From the NCBI GenBank assembly GCA_903890485.1, contig CAITBM010000143.1:1-54721 (forward strand): a stretch of 54,721 bases of DNA. Reading direction: 5' to 3'. Positions 25,423 through 33,218 of this stretch are shown one piece after another. This DNA is from an uncultured Opitutaceae bacterium (GTDB taxonomy: Bacteria > Verrucomicrobiota > Verrucomicrobiia > Opitutales > Opitutaceae). The position numbers and the translations under genes were made by a program. The notes beneath the pieces are model-generated. The model did not search any database and was not told the origin of the DNA. It saw only the letters and a list, made by a program, of their open reading frames with translations. The stretch's first letter is position 1, and every line of letters starts with the position of its first letter.

Positions 25423-27048
25423 TCAGCGTTTGCCGGTCAGGACGATCTTCAGGTTCCTCACACTGAACGCCAAACGCCTGCGGTCGCCCGGGGTTGGACT
25501 GCTCGCGGGCTGGTCGCTGTGGAAGACGAGCACCGTGTCACCCGGCGGAAGCACAAGGCCGGCGATCGATATGGGGGAGTACCGGGCCGGCATGATCTCG
25601 CCGCTCCAGGCAGGAATCCCGTTGGCGGTCACCGTGACGGTTCGCGGCTCCAGGGTGGCCATCCCGAGGCTCAGGTCACATAGGAGAGTGAACGGCTGCG
25701 GATTGTGGACCGAGATCGAGCCATCCCCCATGCTCCAGCGCCAGTATTCCTCCTTGAGCCTGCTGGGAATCCGCAAGGTCTCGGGCGCCCACCAATTCCC
25801 GGGACTGTAAGTGACCGAGACCCCGATGTTGTCGGGCGTGTGAAACCTGAGATCCGATGGCCCTTCGACCACATAGCGCTGCGTTGTCTTATCCGGCATG
25901 CTCGACCGGATAATTTCCGCGGATCCCAGGACGCCGAGATTGCCGAGCAGCAGCAGGGTCGGCCACCAGCGGCCGCGGGGGACGAGGACGTTGAACGCAA
26001 GGGTCATGGGGAGCAGCACCCGGGCTGCCGCCGAGGGATAGTCCGCCCAGACGGAGTCGCCCAGGAATGCCATGAGCGCCGCGTGGACGGCCCCGAGCCT
26101 CCACCAGGAGTCCCTCCAGCGGATGCGGACGATGAAGAAAAGGAACTGAGCGAGGAGCCCCACCAGCATCAGGACGTCGAACAGGGCCCTTCCGCCCGCT
26201 GAGGTTCCCACCGCCACCAGGCCCGACAGGGAGTCGATCCCCTTGTTCCAGAACCCACTGAAGGGGGGCGAGAAATTGCGGGCGCCGACTTCACTTCCAT
26301 GCCCGATCCACAATTCCAGGCACAGGACCCACAGGAGGACCGGAAGGAGAACCAGCGCGATCTGCAAGAGCCCAACGGCCCGAGCCCGCGGCTTCGAGGA
26401 ATCGGGAAACCTGAGCGCCGAGGCGCTCAGGACGCTCGTGTCCTTGCCCAGGCCCGAGACCCCGAAGAGGAGGGCGGCCCAGACGGGTCGGTCGGACTCG
26501 ATCAGCGCCATCCCCGCGGCAACCAGCAGCAGGCTCGGGCCGTCCACGAGGGATCCCCTCACGCTGAAGACGAGGCCAAAGGAGAAGAGAATGGCGGACC
26601 ACCTGAAGAAATTCCCCAAGGAGCGCGGCGGGAACCAGCGCAGGAGAAGGCCGGCCAGGAGGTACCAGCAGGCGATGTTCTGCAGGGCGTAGGCGTTCAT
26701 GACCCGGAACGGGTCCCCAGCCCCGAGCACCCAGGCCGTCACCGAGAAGAGGATCCTCCGGGCCCGGTAGGGCAGGGTGTCGACAGACTTGTTGAGCGCG
26801 GGGTCCCCGATGTTCGGGTGCACCGCGATCTGCGCGTACCACTGCCCGTCGTAGCCGCGGGAACGGGGCAGCTCGAAATGGTTCACCGCCTTCACCTCCG
26901 GCAGGTAGACGCTGTGGTTCAGCTCGCCGAACTCGATCAGGTAGGTGAACCCCTGGCCCGGGATGTAGTAGTGCGCCACGATCCAGGTGAAGAGCAGCAC
27001 CACGCTCCCGTAAACGAGGCGCCAGAGCGTAGGGGAGCTGACACGCAT
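25423..27048 (-). CDS. Multi-pass membrane protein, possible GT-C glycosyltransferase
   Basis: About 541 residues. The first two thirds contain ten or so hydrophobic helices. The first periplasmic loop reads SRGYDGQWYAQIAVHP, similar in place and style to the GYDGQ(F/W)Y motif of some polyprenyl-phosphate-dependent GT-C proteins. The last third (from about residue 410) is a soluble, beta-rich extracytoplasmic domain (TVTVTANGIPAWSGEI, LVLPPGDTVLVFHSD). Donor and acceptor are unknown; it could be a surface glycan enzyme. It is read on its own, downstream of the amtB terminator. Confidence 0.6.
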   Translation of the reverse strand: MRVSSPTLWRLVYGSVVLLFTWIVAHYYIPGQGFTYLIEFGELNHSVYLPEVKAVNHFELPRSRGYDGQWYAQIAVHPNIGDPALNKSVDTLPYRARRILFSVTAWVLGAGDPFRVMNAYALQNIACWYLLAGLLLRWFPPRSLGNFFRWSAILFSFGLVFSVRGSLVDGPSLLLVAAGMALIESDRPVWAALLFGVSGLGKDTSVLSASALRFPDSSKPRARAVGLLQIALVLLPVLLWVLCLELWIGHGSEVGARNFSPPFSGFWNKGIDSLSGLVAVGTSAGGRALFDVLMLVGLLAQFLFFIVRIRWRDSWWRLGAVHAALMAFLGDSVWADYPSAAARVLLPMTLAFNVLVPRGRWWPTLLLLGNLGVLGSAEIIRSSMPDKTTQRYVVEGPSDLRFHTPDNIGVSVTYSPGNWWAPETLRIPSRLKEEYWRWSMGDGSISVHNPQPFTLLCDLSLGMATLEPRTVTVTANGIPAWSGEIMPARYSPISIAGLVLPPGDTVLVFHSDQPASSPTPGDRRRLAFSVRNLKIVLTGKR

Positions 27049-27101
27049 CCCGGAATTGCATCCGACCCCTCGGCGGGCGCAACCCCTTTGACGAGGGGCA
27101 G

Positions 27102-27130
27102 AAAAAAGGCCGCCGTACAAGACGGCGGCC
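27102..27130 (-). terminator. Rho-independent terminator of amtB
   Basis: On the minus strand a 9-bp stem (GGCCGCCGT with complement, ACAAG/CTTGT loop) is followed by six T residues. It lies 58 bp beyond the amtB stop and just before the next minus-strand gene. Confidence 0.8.
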
Positions 27131-27187
27131 TTCGGGCCCGGGGCAGCGGGCCCCTCGGCCGGCCTCTCCCCTAGGTTTCGAGAAGGA

Positions 27188-28789
27188 TCAGGTGGGGGCC
27201 ACCTCGGAGTGCTCGCCCATCGTGGAACCTTCCACGGCGGACTCGAGCTCCGGGTAGGCGACGCCGCCGTGCTCGTGGAGGTCGAGGCCCTCGAGCTCGA
27301 TCTTCTTGGAGACCCGGAGCGTGCCCGTGGCCTTCACCGCGTACATGAGGATCATGGCGCAGACAAAGACCGACAGGCCGATCGCCGCGTTGCCGATGAC
27401 CTGGGCGACCAGCTGCTGGGTGCCGCCGCCGTAGAAGAGGCCGGTGACAACGGATCCGGCCGAGTTGTCGGCGCCGGTCGTCGTCGGCGCCCCGAATTCG
27501 CCGGTGGCGAAGAGGCCGAGGCTGAGCGTGCCCCAGATGCCGGCCGCGCCGTGGACAGGCCAGGCGCCGCAGGGGTCGTCGATCCGGAGGTACTCAAGGA
27601 GGTCGGTGGCGAGGATCACGATGACACCGGCCACGGCGCCAAGGATCAGGGCGCCCAGGGGCGATACCCAGTAGCACGGGCAGGTGATGGCGACCAGGCC
27701 CGCGAGGAGGCCGTTAAGCGTCGCCCCGCAGTCCCACTTCTTGTTTCGGGGATAGACGAAGAAGAGCGCCGCCAGTCCGCCGGTGCAGGCGGCGAGCGTC
27801 GTGTTGGTGGCGACGCGGGCGATGCCGATCGAGTCCATCGCGGAGAGCGTGCTGCCGGGGTTGAACCCGTACCATCCGAACCAGAGGATGACGGCGCCCA
27901 CGGAGGCGATCGTCATGTTGTGGTAGGGCATCGGCCCGCCGCCGTCGCGCTTGAACTTGCGGCCGATGCGGGGTCCCAGGACGATGGCCCCGGCCAGGGC
28001 GATCGACCCGCCGATCGTGTGGACCACGGTCGAGCCGGCAAAGTCATGGAACGCGGCCGGGTGGATGTTGTTCAGCCAGCCGTCCGGGCCCCAGGCCCAG
28101 TGGCCGAAGATCGGGTAGAGGAACCCGCTCACGCCGATCGAGTACCAGAGGTCGCCCCAGAACCCGGTGCGGCCGAGCATGGCGCCCGAGGTGATCGTCG
28201 AGCACGTGTCGGCGAACGCGAACTGGAACAGGAAGAACGCCAGGGTGGCGACGCCCGTCGAGCCGTAGGTGTCCGGGATGTGCTGCAGGAAGTAGTACTG
28301 GTTGCCGATGAACCCGTTGCCGGAGCCGAACATCCACGCGAAGCCGAAGGCGTAGAAGAGGACGCCGCACAGGCAGGTGTCGACCACGCCCTCGAGGAGG
28401 ACGTTTACGGTCTCCCGGGTGCGGGCGAACCCGGCCTCCAGGAACATGAACCCGGCCTGCATGAAGAACACGAGGAAGGCCGTGATCAGCACCCACATGG
28501 TGTTGATCGCGTTCACGTACGGGGGATCAGGGACGGGGGCCGGGGCGGCGGAGGGAGCCGCCGTTGCCGGGGCAGCCGCTGCGGGGGCCGCAGCCGGTGT
28601 CGCCGCGGGCGCTGAGGCCGTGGCGGGCGCGGTCTGCGCGTGGGCCTTGGTGCCCGAGCCCACGAAGAACGAGACGGTGAACACAACCAGGAAGCAGAAG
28701 GCGATGCCGATCATCTTCCCGCCGAAGAGGGCGTAGAAGAACCGGCGCTCCTTGGGATCCTTCATCTTGGTGATAAACTTGTTGATCAT
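27188..28789 (-). CDS. amtB: Ammonium channel with long exported N-terminal extension
   Basis: A 533-residue Amt/MEP protein. An N-terminal signal-like helix (about residues 25-45) is followed by about 45 Ala/Pro-rich residues beginning AQTAPATASAPAA, then the channel from PPYVNAINTMWVLITAF on. The pore histidine pair is present: H257 in STVVHTIGG and H413 in WPVHGAAGIWG; AFFLFQFAFADTCSTI forms part of the vestibule. It passes ammonium through the inner membrane. No glnK/glnB lies next to it, unlike many amtB loci. A sigma54-like promoter lies about 180 bp upstream. Confidence 0.93.
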   Translation of the reverse strand: MINKFITKMKDPKERRFFYALFGGKMIGIAFCFLVVFTVSFFVGSGTKAHAQTAPATASAPAATPAAAPAAAAPATAAPSAAPAPVPDPPYVNAINTMWVLITAFLVFFMQAGFMFLEAGFARTRETVNVLLEGVVDTCLCGVLFYAFGFAWMFGSGNGFIGNQYYFLQHIPDTYGSTGVATLAFFLFQFAFADTCSTITSGAMLGRTGFWGDLWYSIGVSGFLYPIFGHWAWGPDGWLNNIHPAAFHDFAGSTVVHTIGGSIALAGAIVLGPRIGRKFKRDGGGPMPYHNMTIASVGAVILWFGWYGFNPGSTLSAMDSIGIARVATNTTLAACTGGLAALFFVYPRNKKWDCGATLNGLLAGLVAITCPCYWVSPLGALILGAVAGVIVILATDLLEYLRIDDPCGAWPVHGAAGIWGTLSLGLFATGEFGAPTTTGADNSAGSVVTGLFYGGGTQQLVAQVIGNAAIGLSVFVCAMILMYAVKATGTLRVSKKIELEGLDLHEHGGVAYPELESAVEGSTMGEHSEVAPT

Positions 28790-28968
28790 AAATTTTTTGT
28801 TGAGGGTCTATTTTCTGGGAATGGAGGGTGCCGCGTTTCAAACGGCCCGGCTCGTGCTGGGGGATCCTTCTGGTTTGGTTCTGATCATCTTTGGGCGGTG
28901 GCTTGGGTTGTGGTGGTGTGCAGTTCGTGGGCGCCCTGGGTGGTTCTTCAAGGCGGCTCCGACCAGAA

Positions 28969-28984
28969 AGCAAAGGGTATGCCA
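28969..28984 (-). promoter_or_regulatory. Sigma54-like promoter of amtB
   Basis: TGGCATACCCTTTGCT on the minus strand: GG and GC separated by exactly 10 bases, close to the consensus TGGCACG-N4-TTGCW. Transcription would start some 165 nt before the amtB start codon. Sigma54 control fits nitrogen genes; it is a sequence match only. Confidence 0.65.
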
Positions 28985-29049
28985 CTTAATAAAATCTTAA
29001 CGCTTACAACATGTTTTTTAGCGTTTCTTTTATTAAACCATTGGCATAC
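28977..29049. repeat. 73-bp imperfect palindrome
   Basis: Three nested inverted pairs share a centre near 29012: GTATGCCA/TGGCATAC (28977-28984 and 29042-29049), TTAATAAAA/TTTTATTAA (28986-28994 and 29028-29036) and AACGCT/AGCGTT (28999-29004 and 29020-29025). The outer pair contains the -24 elements of both opposed promoters. Confidence 0.75.
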
Positions 29050-29057
29050 AAGCGGCT
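29042..29057 (+). promoter_or_regulatory. Sigma54-like promoter of the permease gene
   Basis: TGGCATACAAGCGGCT on the plus strand, GG-N10-GC spacing, with a weaker -12 part than the amtB element. It is about 115 bp before the permease start codon. Confidence 0.5.
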
Positions 29058-29172
29058 TAGGTGATCAGCGCGGACGTTAAATCCGCATTAAGCCCTCGCA
29101 CCTAAGTCCAACGCAGTCCCGTCAGCTCCAACTCAACTCGCCCCAGAACGCCTCGAATACCCACCCACGACT

Positions 29173-31074
29173 ATGCCTGAACCTACTACCAACACACCGA
29201 CGATGAAGCCCACGCTGGGCCTCACCGGCCTAACCATCAATGCGATGGCCCTGATCGCACCCGGAGCGTTCCTTTGGCTCACGTTCCAGGAACAAGCCCT
29301 CTATGGTGCACCGGCCGCCGGAGCCTCCATGTGGTTCGGCATCGTTGCCGCCCTCCTCCTGTGCTTGGCGACCGCGGTCAGCTACGCGGAGCTTTCCAAG
29401 CTCTACCCGGGAGCAGGCTCCTCGTACTTCTATGCGGAGCAGGCCTTCCTCTCCAAGAGCAAGGCCTACAAGTTCGCCCGCGTGATGAAGTTCTTCACGG
29501 GCTGGGCCAGCCATCTCTACTACTGGGTCTACCCGGGGTGCATGGTGGGCGTCACGGCGATCCTGGCGGGCTACCTCCTGAACCAGTTCTTCCCGGACAC
29601 GTTCAGCTCCAGCTACAACAGCCCGCTGTTCATGATCCTCTTCTGCATCATCTTCACGGCGGGCGTCGGCTACATCGCCTTCCGGGGCGTCACGGGCACG
29701 ACCGCCGTCAACATGGCGATCAACATCATCCAGATCTCGGCACTCCTCGTGTTCTCGGTGATCGCGATCGCCTACCGCACGAAGCATCCGGACGGATCGG
29801 TGGGCTACCACCTCTCCAACGGGGTCGCGGTCAACTACCAGGTCTTCCAGGACACCGTTAAGGACGACAAGGGGGCCCCGGTTCCCGTCCTCGACGCGAA
29901 CAACAAGCCCACGGTCGACGACAAGGGCCAGCCGGTCTACCAGATGGCCGACCAGACGGACAAGGACGGCAATCCCGTCCCGGCCGACAAGGACGGCAAG
30001 GCCGTCACGGACCCAAAGCTCGCGGCTCCCTTCACGGTGAGCTACGCTATCGGGGACGCCTACACGACCGACCCGGCAACGAAGGTGACCACGTTCAACT
30101 TCCACCCGACGGCAAAGTCGGTCATCGGGCCTCACAGCTTCAACTTCGTCTTCATCCAGGCGTGCGTCGCGATCCTGATCCTGGTCGGGTTCGAGTCCGT
30201 CACCGCCATGGGTGAGGAGGCCAAGAACCCGAAGAAGGACATCGGCCGCGCCGTTCTCCTCTCGCTCGTGATCCAGGGCGCCGTGTGCTACCTGATCGAG
30301 TACTTCGCCGCCAACTACCTGCTGCACAACGGCTACACGCTGCCGCAGGCCTCGGGTTCCGGAGCGCCGATCGGCGACATGATGGTGATCGTCGGGACCT
30401 GGCTCTTCGGAAGCTACCAGGCCGGACGCGCCTTCATGCTGGTCCAGGCCTTCACGGTCTTCCTGGCGCTGATCGGAACGACGCTCGCCTGCTTGTCGAC
30501 GGGTGCCCGCGTCACCTACGCCATGGGCAGGGATGACGAGGTGCCCTCGCACTTCGGCCTCCTCCACGGCAAGACGCTGTCCCCCCACCGCTCGATCTGG
30601 ATCCTGTCGATCATCTCGATCGTCATCGGCATCGCGACGGTCTCGATCTACCTCGGCGGCTCGAGCCCGGCGGCCCTGGACAAGCACAACATCTGGTACA
30701 GCTTCGGGATCTTCGCCCCGGAGACCTACGCCAAGCTGCCGAACACGCTGCTCATTGTAACTCTGGTCAGCAACTTCGGCACCTTCCTGCTCTACATGAC
30801 GACCTGCATCATCGCGATCGTCGCTTTCCGCGAGCACCACATGTTCAATGGGTTTAAGCACCTGGTGGTGCCCGTGTTCGGCCTCCTGGCCAACCTGGCC
30901 TGCATGCTCTTCTACTTGATCGGTCCCTGGACCGTGGCGGGGATGAGCGTGAAGGAGCCGTACATCGCCCTCGGCGTGGCTGCAGTCTGGGGCATCTACG
31001 GGTGGTACTACTTCGCCAAGAGCAGCAAGGCGAAGGGCAAGGCCATGATCCTCACCGAGAAGCCGGCAGTTTGA
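29173..31074 (+). CDS. APC-superfamily amino acid permease with repeat-bearing insert
   Basis: A 633-residue transporter, longer than the usual 450-500. It opens LGLTGLTINAMALIAPGAFL, with SYAELSKLYPGAGSSYFYAE as the helix 2-3 region and GFESVTAMGEEAKNPKKDIG (helix 6, conserved Glu) typical of APC permeases. Between helices, residues about 205-320 form a hydrophilic insert with four copies of a D(D/K)(K/D)G-x-(P/A)V motif (from residue 231). Substrate unknown, perhaps an amino acid or amine. Divergent from amtB and followed by a terminator. Confidence 0.85.
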   Translation: MPEPTTNTPTMKPTLGLTGLTINAMALIAPGAFLWLTFQEQALYGAPAAGASMWFGIVAALLLCLATAVSYAELSKLYPGAGSSYFYAEQAFLSKSKAYKFARVMKFFTGWASHLYYWVYPGCMVGVTAILAGYLLNQFFPDTFSSSYNSPLFMILFCIIFTAGVGYIAFRGVTGTTAVNMAINIIQISALLVFSVIAIAYRTKHPDGSVGYHLSNGVAVNYQVFQDTVKDDKGAPVPVLDANNKPTVDDKGQPVYQMADQTDKDGNPVPADKDGKAVTDPKLAAPFTVSYAIGDAYTTDPATKVTTFNFHPTAKSVIGPHSFNFVFIQACVAILILVGFESVTAMGEEAKNPKKDIGRAVLLSLVIQGAVCYLIEYFAANYLLHNGYTLPQASGSGAPIGDMMVIVGTWLFGSYQAGRAFMLVQAFTVFLALIGTTLACLSTGARVTYAMGRDDEVPSHFGLLHGKTLSPHRSIWILSIISIVIGIATVSIYLGGSSPAALDKHNIWYSFGIFAPETYAKLPNTLLIVTLVSNFGTFLLYMTTCIIAIVAFREHHMFNGFKHLVVPVFGLLANLACMLFYLIGPWTVAGMSVKEPYIALGVAAVWGIYGWYYFAKSSKAKGKAMILTEKPAV

Positions 31075-31103
31075 TTTGACCTGACCGGCCCATAGAGTTC
31101 CAT

Positions 31104-31142
31104 GGCCCCGCCTGCGCAGAGCAAGCGGGGCCATTTCTTTCT
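31104..31142 (+). terminator. Terminator after the permease gene
   Basis: GGCCCCGC and GCGGGGCC form an 8-bp stem that can extend by TGC/GCA after one mismatch; ATTTCTTTCT follows. It separates the permease from the kinase gene, though readthrough is possible across the short gap. Confidence 0.7.
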
Positions 31143-31153
31143 GCATTAACCCC

Positions 31154-32968
31154 ATGCGACTGCGCTACGCACGAATCACCGACATCGGGCCCGTCAGGCC
31201 CGTGAACGAGGACTGGCTGGACTTCTGGGAGTCGCCGGACCCGCTCACCCGCGAGAAGCAGGGGAGCGCGGCGATCCTGGCTGACGGGGTGGGGGGCTAC
31301 GAGAACGGCGAGGTTGCAAGCCGACTTGCGGTCGATGCCGCGCTCAAGGACTTCCAGGCCTCGTCGGGCGACATGAAGCCCTACGCCCTCCTGAGGAGGA
31401 TGTTCACGGCCGCCTGCGCCGCCGTGCACGACACGTCGCTCTCCGAGTACAAGGGCCGCAAGATGGCGACCACGCTCGTGGCCTCGGTGTTCAGGGACGG
31501 CGCCGTGTGCGTCGCCAACGTGGGCGACACCCGGTCTTATTTCATCCGCCAGAAGACGATCCGGCGCCTGACGACCGACCACGTCGCGACTTCCGTTCCC
31601 GTGAAGCTCGGGATGATGCTCGAGCTCCAGGCCATGGCCAGCCCCAAGCGGAGCGAGCTCACACGGAGCGTCGGGGCGGAGCCCTTCTGCCAGCCCGACT
31701 TTGCAACGCAGCTCCTCCACCACGGGGACTTTGTGCTCCAGTGCACCGACGGGCTCCACGCCTTCGTGCTCGACGAGGAGATGCGGGAGATCATCTGCCG
31801 CTCCCACCCCTACGACGCCTGCAAGGAATTGGTGGCGCTCGCGCAGAAGCGCGGCAGCGACGACAACGTCTCGCTCCAGATCATCGAGGTCAGGAACTGG
31901 GAGCAGGTCGCCCAGACCGCCCGGAAGAGCATGGACCACAACGTGACGCCCACGAAGAGGGCTGTTGTGGCTGCGGCGGTGGCGTCCGGGTCGGGCGAGC
32001 CCGGGCCGGGCAAGGTACTCGACGGGAGGTTCGAGATCACGGACCTGGTCGCGCGCAGCAACATGGCTTCGATCTTCAAGGGCACGGACAGGAAGACCGG
32101 GCAGGACGTCGCGATCAAGGTGCCGCTCATGGCGCTTGAGAGCGACATTGCCGGGTTCGAGCGCTTTCAGCGCGAGGAGGAGATCGGGGCCAGGCTCAAC
32201 CATCCGGCGATCCTGAAGGTGATCAAGGTCGACGGGCCCAAGAGCCGGCCGTACCTGGTCATGGAATTCCTGGAGGGAAAGACCCTGGCGGAGGTGATCA
32301 GCAAGCGCAGGCTCTCCGAGGGGGAGGCCGTTGCCTACGCGAGCCAGATCTGCGACGCGCTCGAGTACCTCCACCAGAACGGCATCACCCACCGCGACAT
32401 GAAGCCGCAGAACATCATGGTGTGCAAGGATGGGAGCCTGCGGCTCTTCGACTTTGGGATCGCCAGGGTCGAGGCGGCGCGCCGCCTGACCTTTGTCGGC
32501 CTGACGCCCGCGCTGGGGACCCCGGACTACATCTCGCCCGAGCAGGTGAAGGGCAAGCGGGGCGACCACCGGAGCGACATCTACAGCCTGGGCGCGATCC
32601 TCTACGAGCTGGTGACCGGCTCCACGCCCTTCCAGGGCGAGAGCCCGTACGTGGTCATGAACGCGCGGATAACCGGGGACCCCGAGGCTCCCCGCAAGCT
32701 GAACCCCGAGATGAACCCCGCTCTGGAGGAGGTCATCCTTCACGCGCTCGAGCGCGACCCGAAAAGACGCTACGCGACCGCGGCCGACATGAAGCGGGAG
32801 TTGGACGACCTGGAGAAGGTCGACATCACCCACCGCGACCAGAGGCTGCGGGCCCCCCAGCCCTGGAAGGGCAAGAGCCACACGGCCCTCATGATCGTGG
32901 GCATCGTGCTCCTTCAGGTCCTCCTCTTCTTTGCCCTTTTCGTGCTCCTTTCCAGGAAACACCACTGA
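31154..32968 (+). CDS. Bifunctional PP2C phosphatase / Ser-Thr protein kinase, membrane-anchored
   Basis: A 604-residue fusion. Residues about 5-255 are a PP2C-like phosphatase (ILADGVGGYENGEVAS with D44, CVANVGDTRSYFI, LLQCTDGL-type segment, RGSDDNVSL). Residues about 295-560 are a Hanks-type kinase: lysine K322 in DVAIKVP, HRDMKPQN with D415, DFGIAR with D433, and GTPDYISPEQVKG in the activation segment. The glycine-rich loop is weak (VARSNMASIFKG). A single C-terminal helix (about 578-598) anchors it, ending RKHH with both catalytic domains cytoplasmic. Related fusions are often found beside nitrate-assimilation transport genes; here it sits among ammonium and amino acid transport genes. 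Confidence 0.9.
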   Translation: MRLRYARITDIGPVRPVNEDWLDFWESPDPLTREKQGSAAILADGVGGYENGEVASRLAVDAALKDFQASSGDMKPYALLRRMFTAACAAVHDTSLSEYKGRKMATTLVASVFRDGAVCVANVGDTRSYFIRQKTIRRLTTDHVATSVPVKLGMMLELQAMASPKRSELTRSVGAEPFCQPDFATQLLHHGDFVLQCTDGLHAFVLDEEMREIICRSHPYDACKELVALAQKRGSDDNVSLQIIEVRNWEQVAQTARKSMDHNVTPTKRAVVAAAVASGSGEPGPGKVLDGRFEITDLVARSNMASIFKGTDRKTGQDVAIKVPLMALESDIAGFERFQREEEIGARLNHPAILKVIKVDGPKSRPYLVMEFLEGKTLAEVISKRRLSEGEAVAYASQICDALEYLHQNGITHRDMKPQNIMVCKDGSLRLFDFGIARVEAARRLTFVGLTPALGTPDYISPEQVKGKRGDHRSDIYSLGAILYELVTGSTPFQGESPYVVMNARITGDPEAPRKLNPEMNPALEEVILHALERDPKRRYATAADMKRELDDLEKVDITHRDQRLRAPQPWKGKSHTALMIVGIVLLQVLLFFALFVLLSRKHH

Positions 32969-33026
32969 TTTTTGGGGCCTAAATTGCCCGAAGCCCGGCA
33001 TTAAGAAAATATTAAGAAATGGGGTA

Positions 33027-33050
33027 TTTTGGGCTGTTTTCGGCCCAAAA
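33027..33050. terminator. Possible terminator between kinase and porin genes
   Basis: TTTTGGGC and GCCCAAAA form an 8-bp stem. The T/A ends lie inside the stem and no further U-tract follows, so strength is uncertain. Nearby 33052-33080 has another A-rich stretch without a gene. Confidence 0.4.
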
Positions 33051-33132
33051 AAGGGCAAAATGAGGCTAAAACGGCCTATTTTCAGGGATCCCGCGAGCCA
33101 TGACAGGGAAAAAAAGGACGCGTTTTCGGGGA

Positions 33133-33148
33133 TGGCATCAATGCTGCT
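33133..33148 (+). promoter_or_regulatory. Sigma54-like promoter of the porin gene
   Basis: TGGCATCAATGCTGCT with GG-N10-GC spacing, about 70 bp before the porin start. It shares TGGCAT and the terminal GCT with the two elements in the amtB/permease region. Confidence 0.5.
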
Positions 33149-33154
33149 ATCCCG

Positions 33155-33183
33155 GTCGCATGCGATTCAACACCAGTCGCATG
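33155..33183 (+). repeat. GTCGCATG direct repeat in the porin leader
   Basis: Two copies of GTCGCATG start 21 bp apart, about two helical turns, just downstream of the sigma54-like element. This could be a binding site for a regulator or be part of the mRNA leader; function unknown. Confidence 0.3.
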
Positions 33184-33218
33184 AGAGTTACTAACCTCCC
33201 TACTGCCGAAACACCCGT

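Larger units (their letters stand above)
28790..29172. promoter_or_regulatory. Divergent regulatory region between amtB and the permease
   Basis: A 383-bp gap without a gene. The 28977-29057 part is AT-rich and holds a large imperfect palindrome with two opposed sigma54-like elements (annotated separately). The 28790-28960 part would be a long amtB leader, rich in G/T on the plus strand; no known riboswitch is seen in it. Confidence 0.6.

Noticed and set aside
31052-33058. A 668-codon minus-strand frame opposite the kinase gene
   Set aside because: Shadow of the PP2C/kinase gene, with no recognisable domain.
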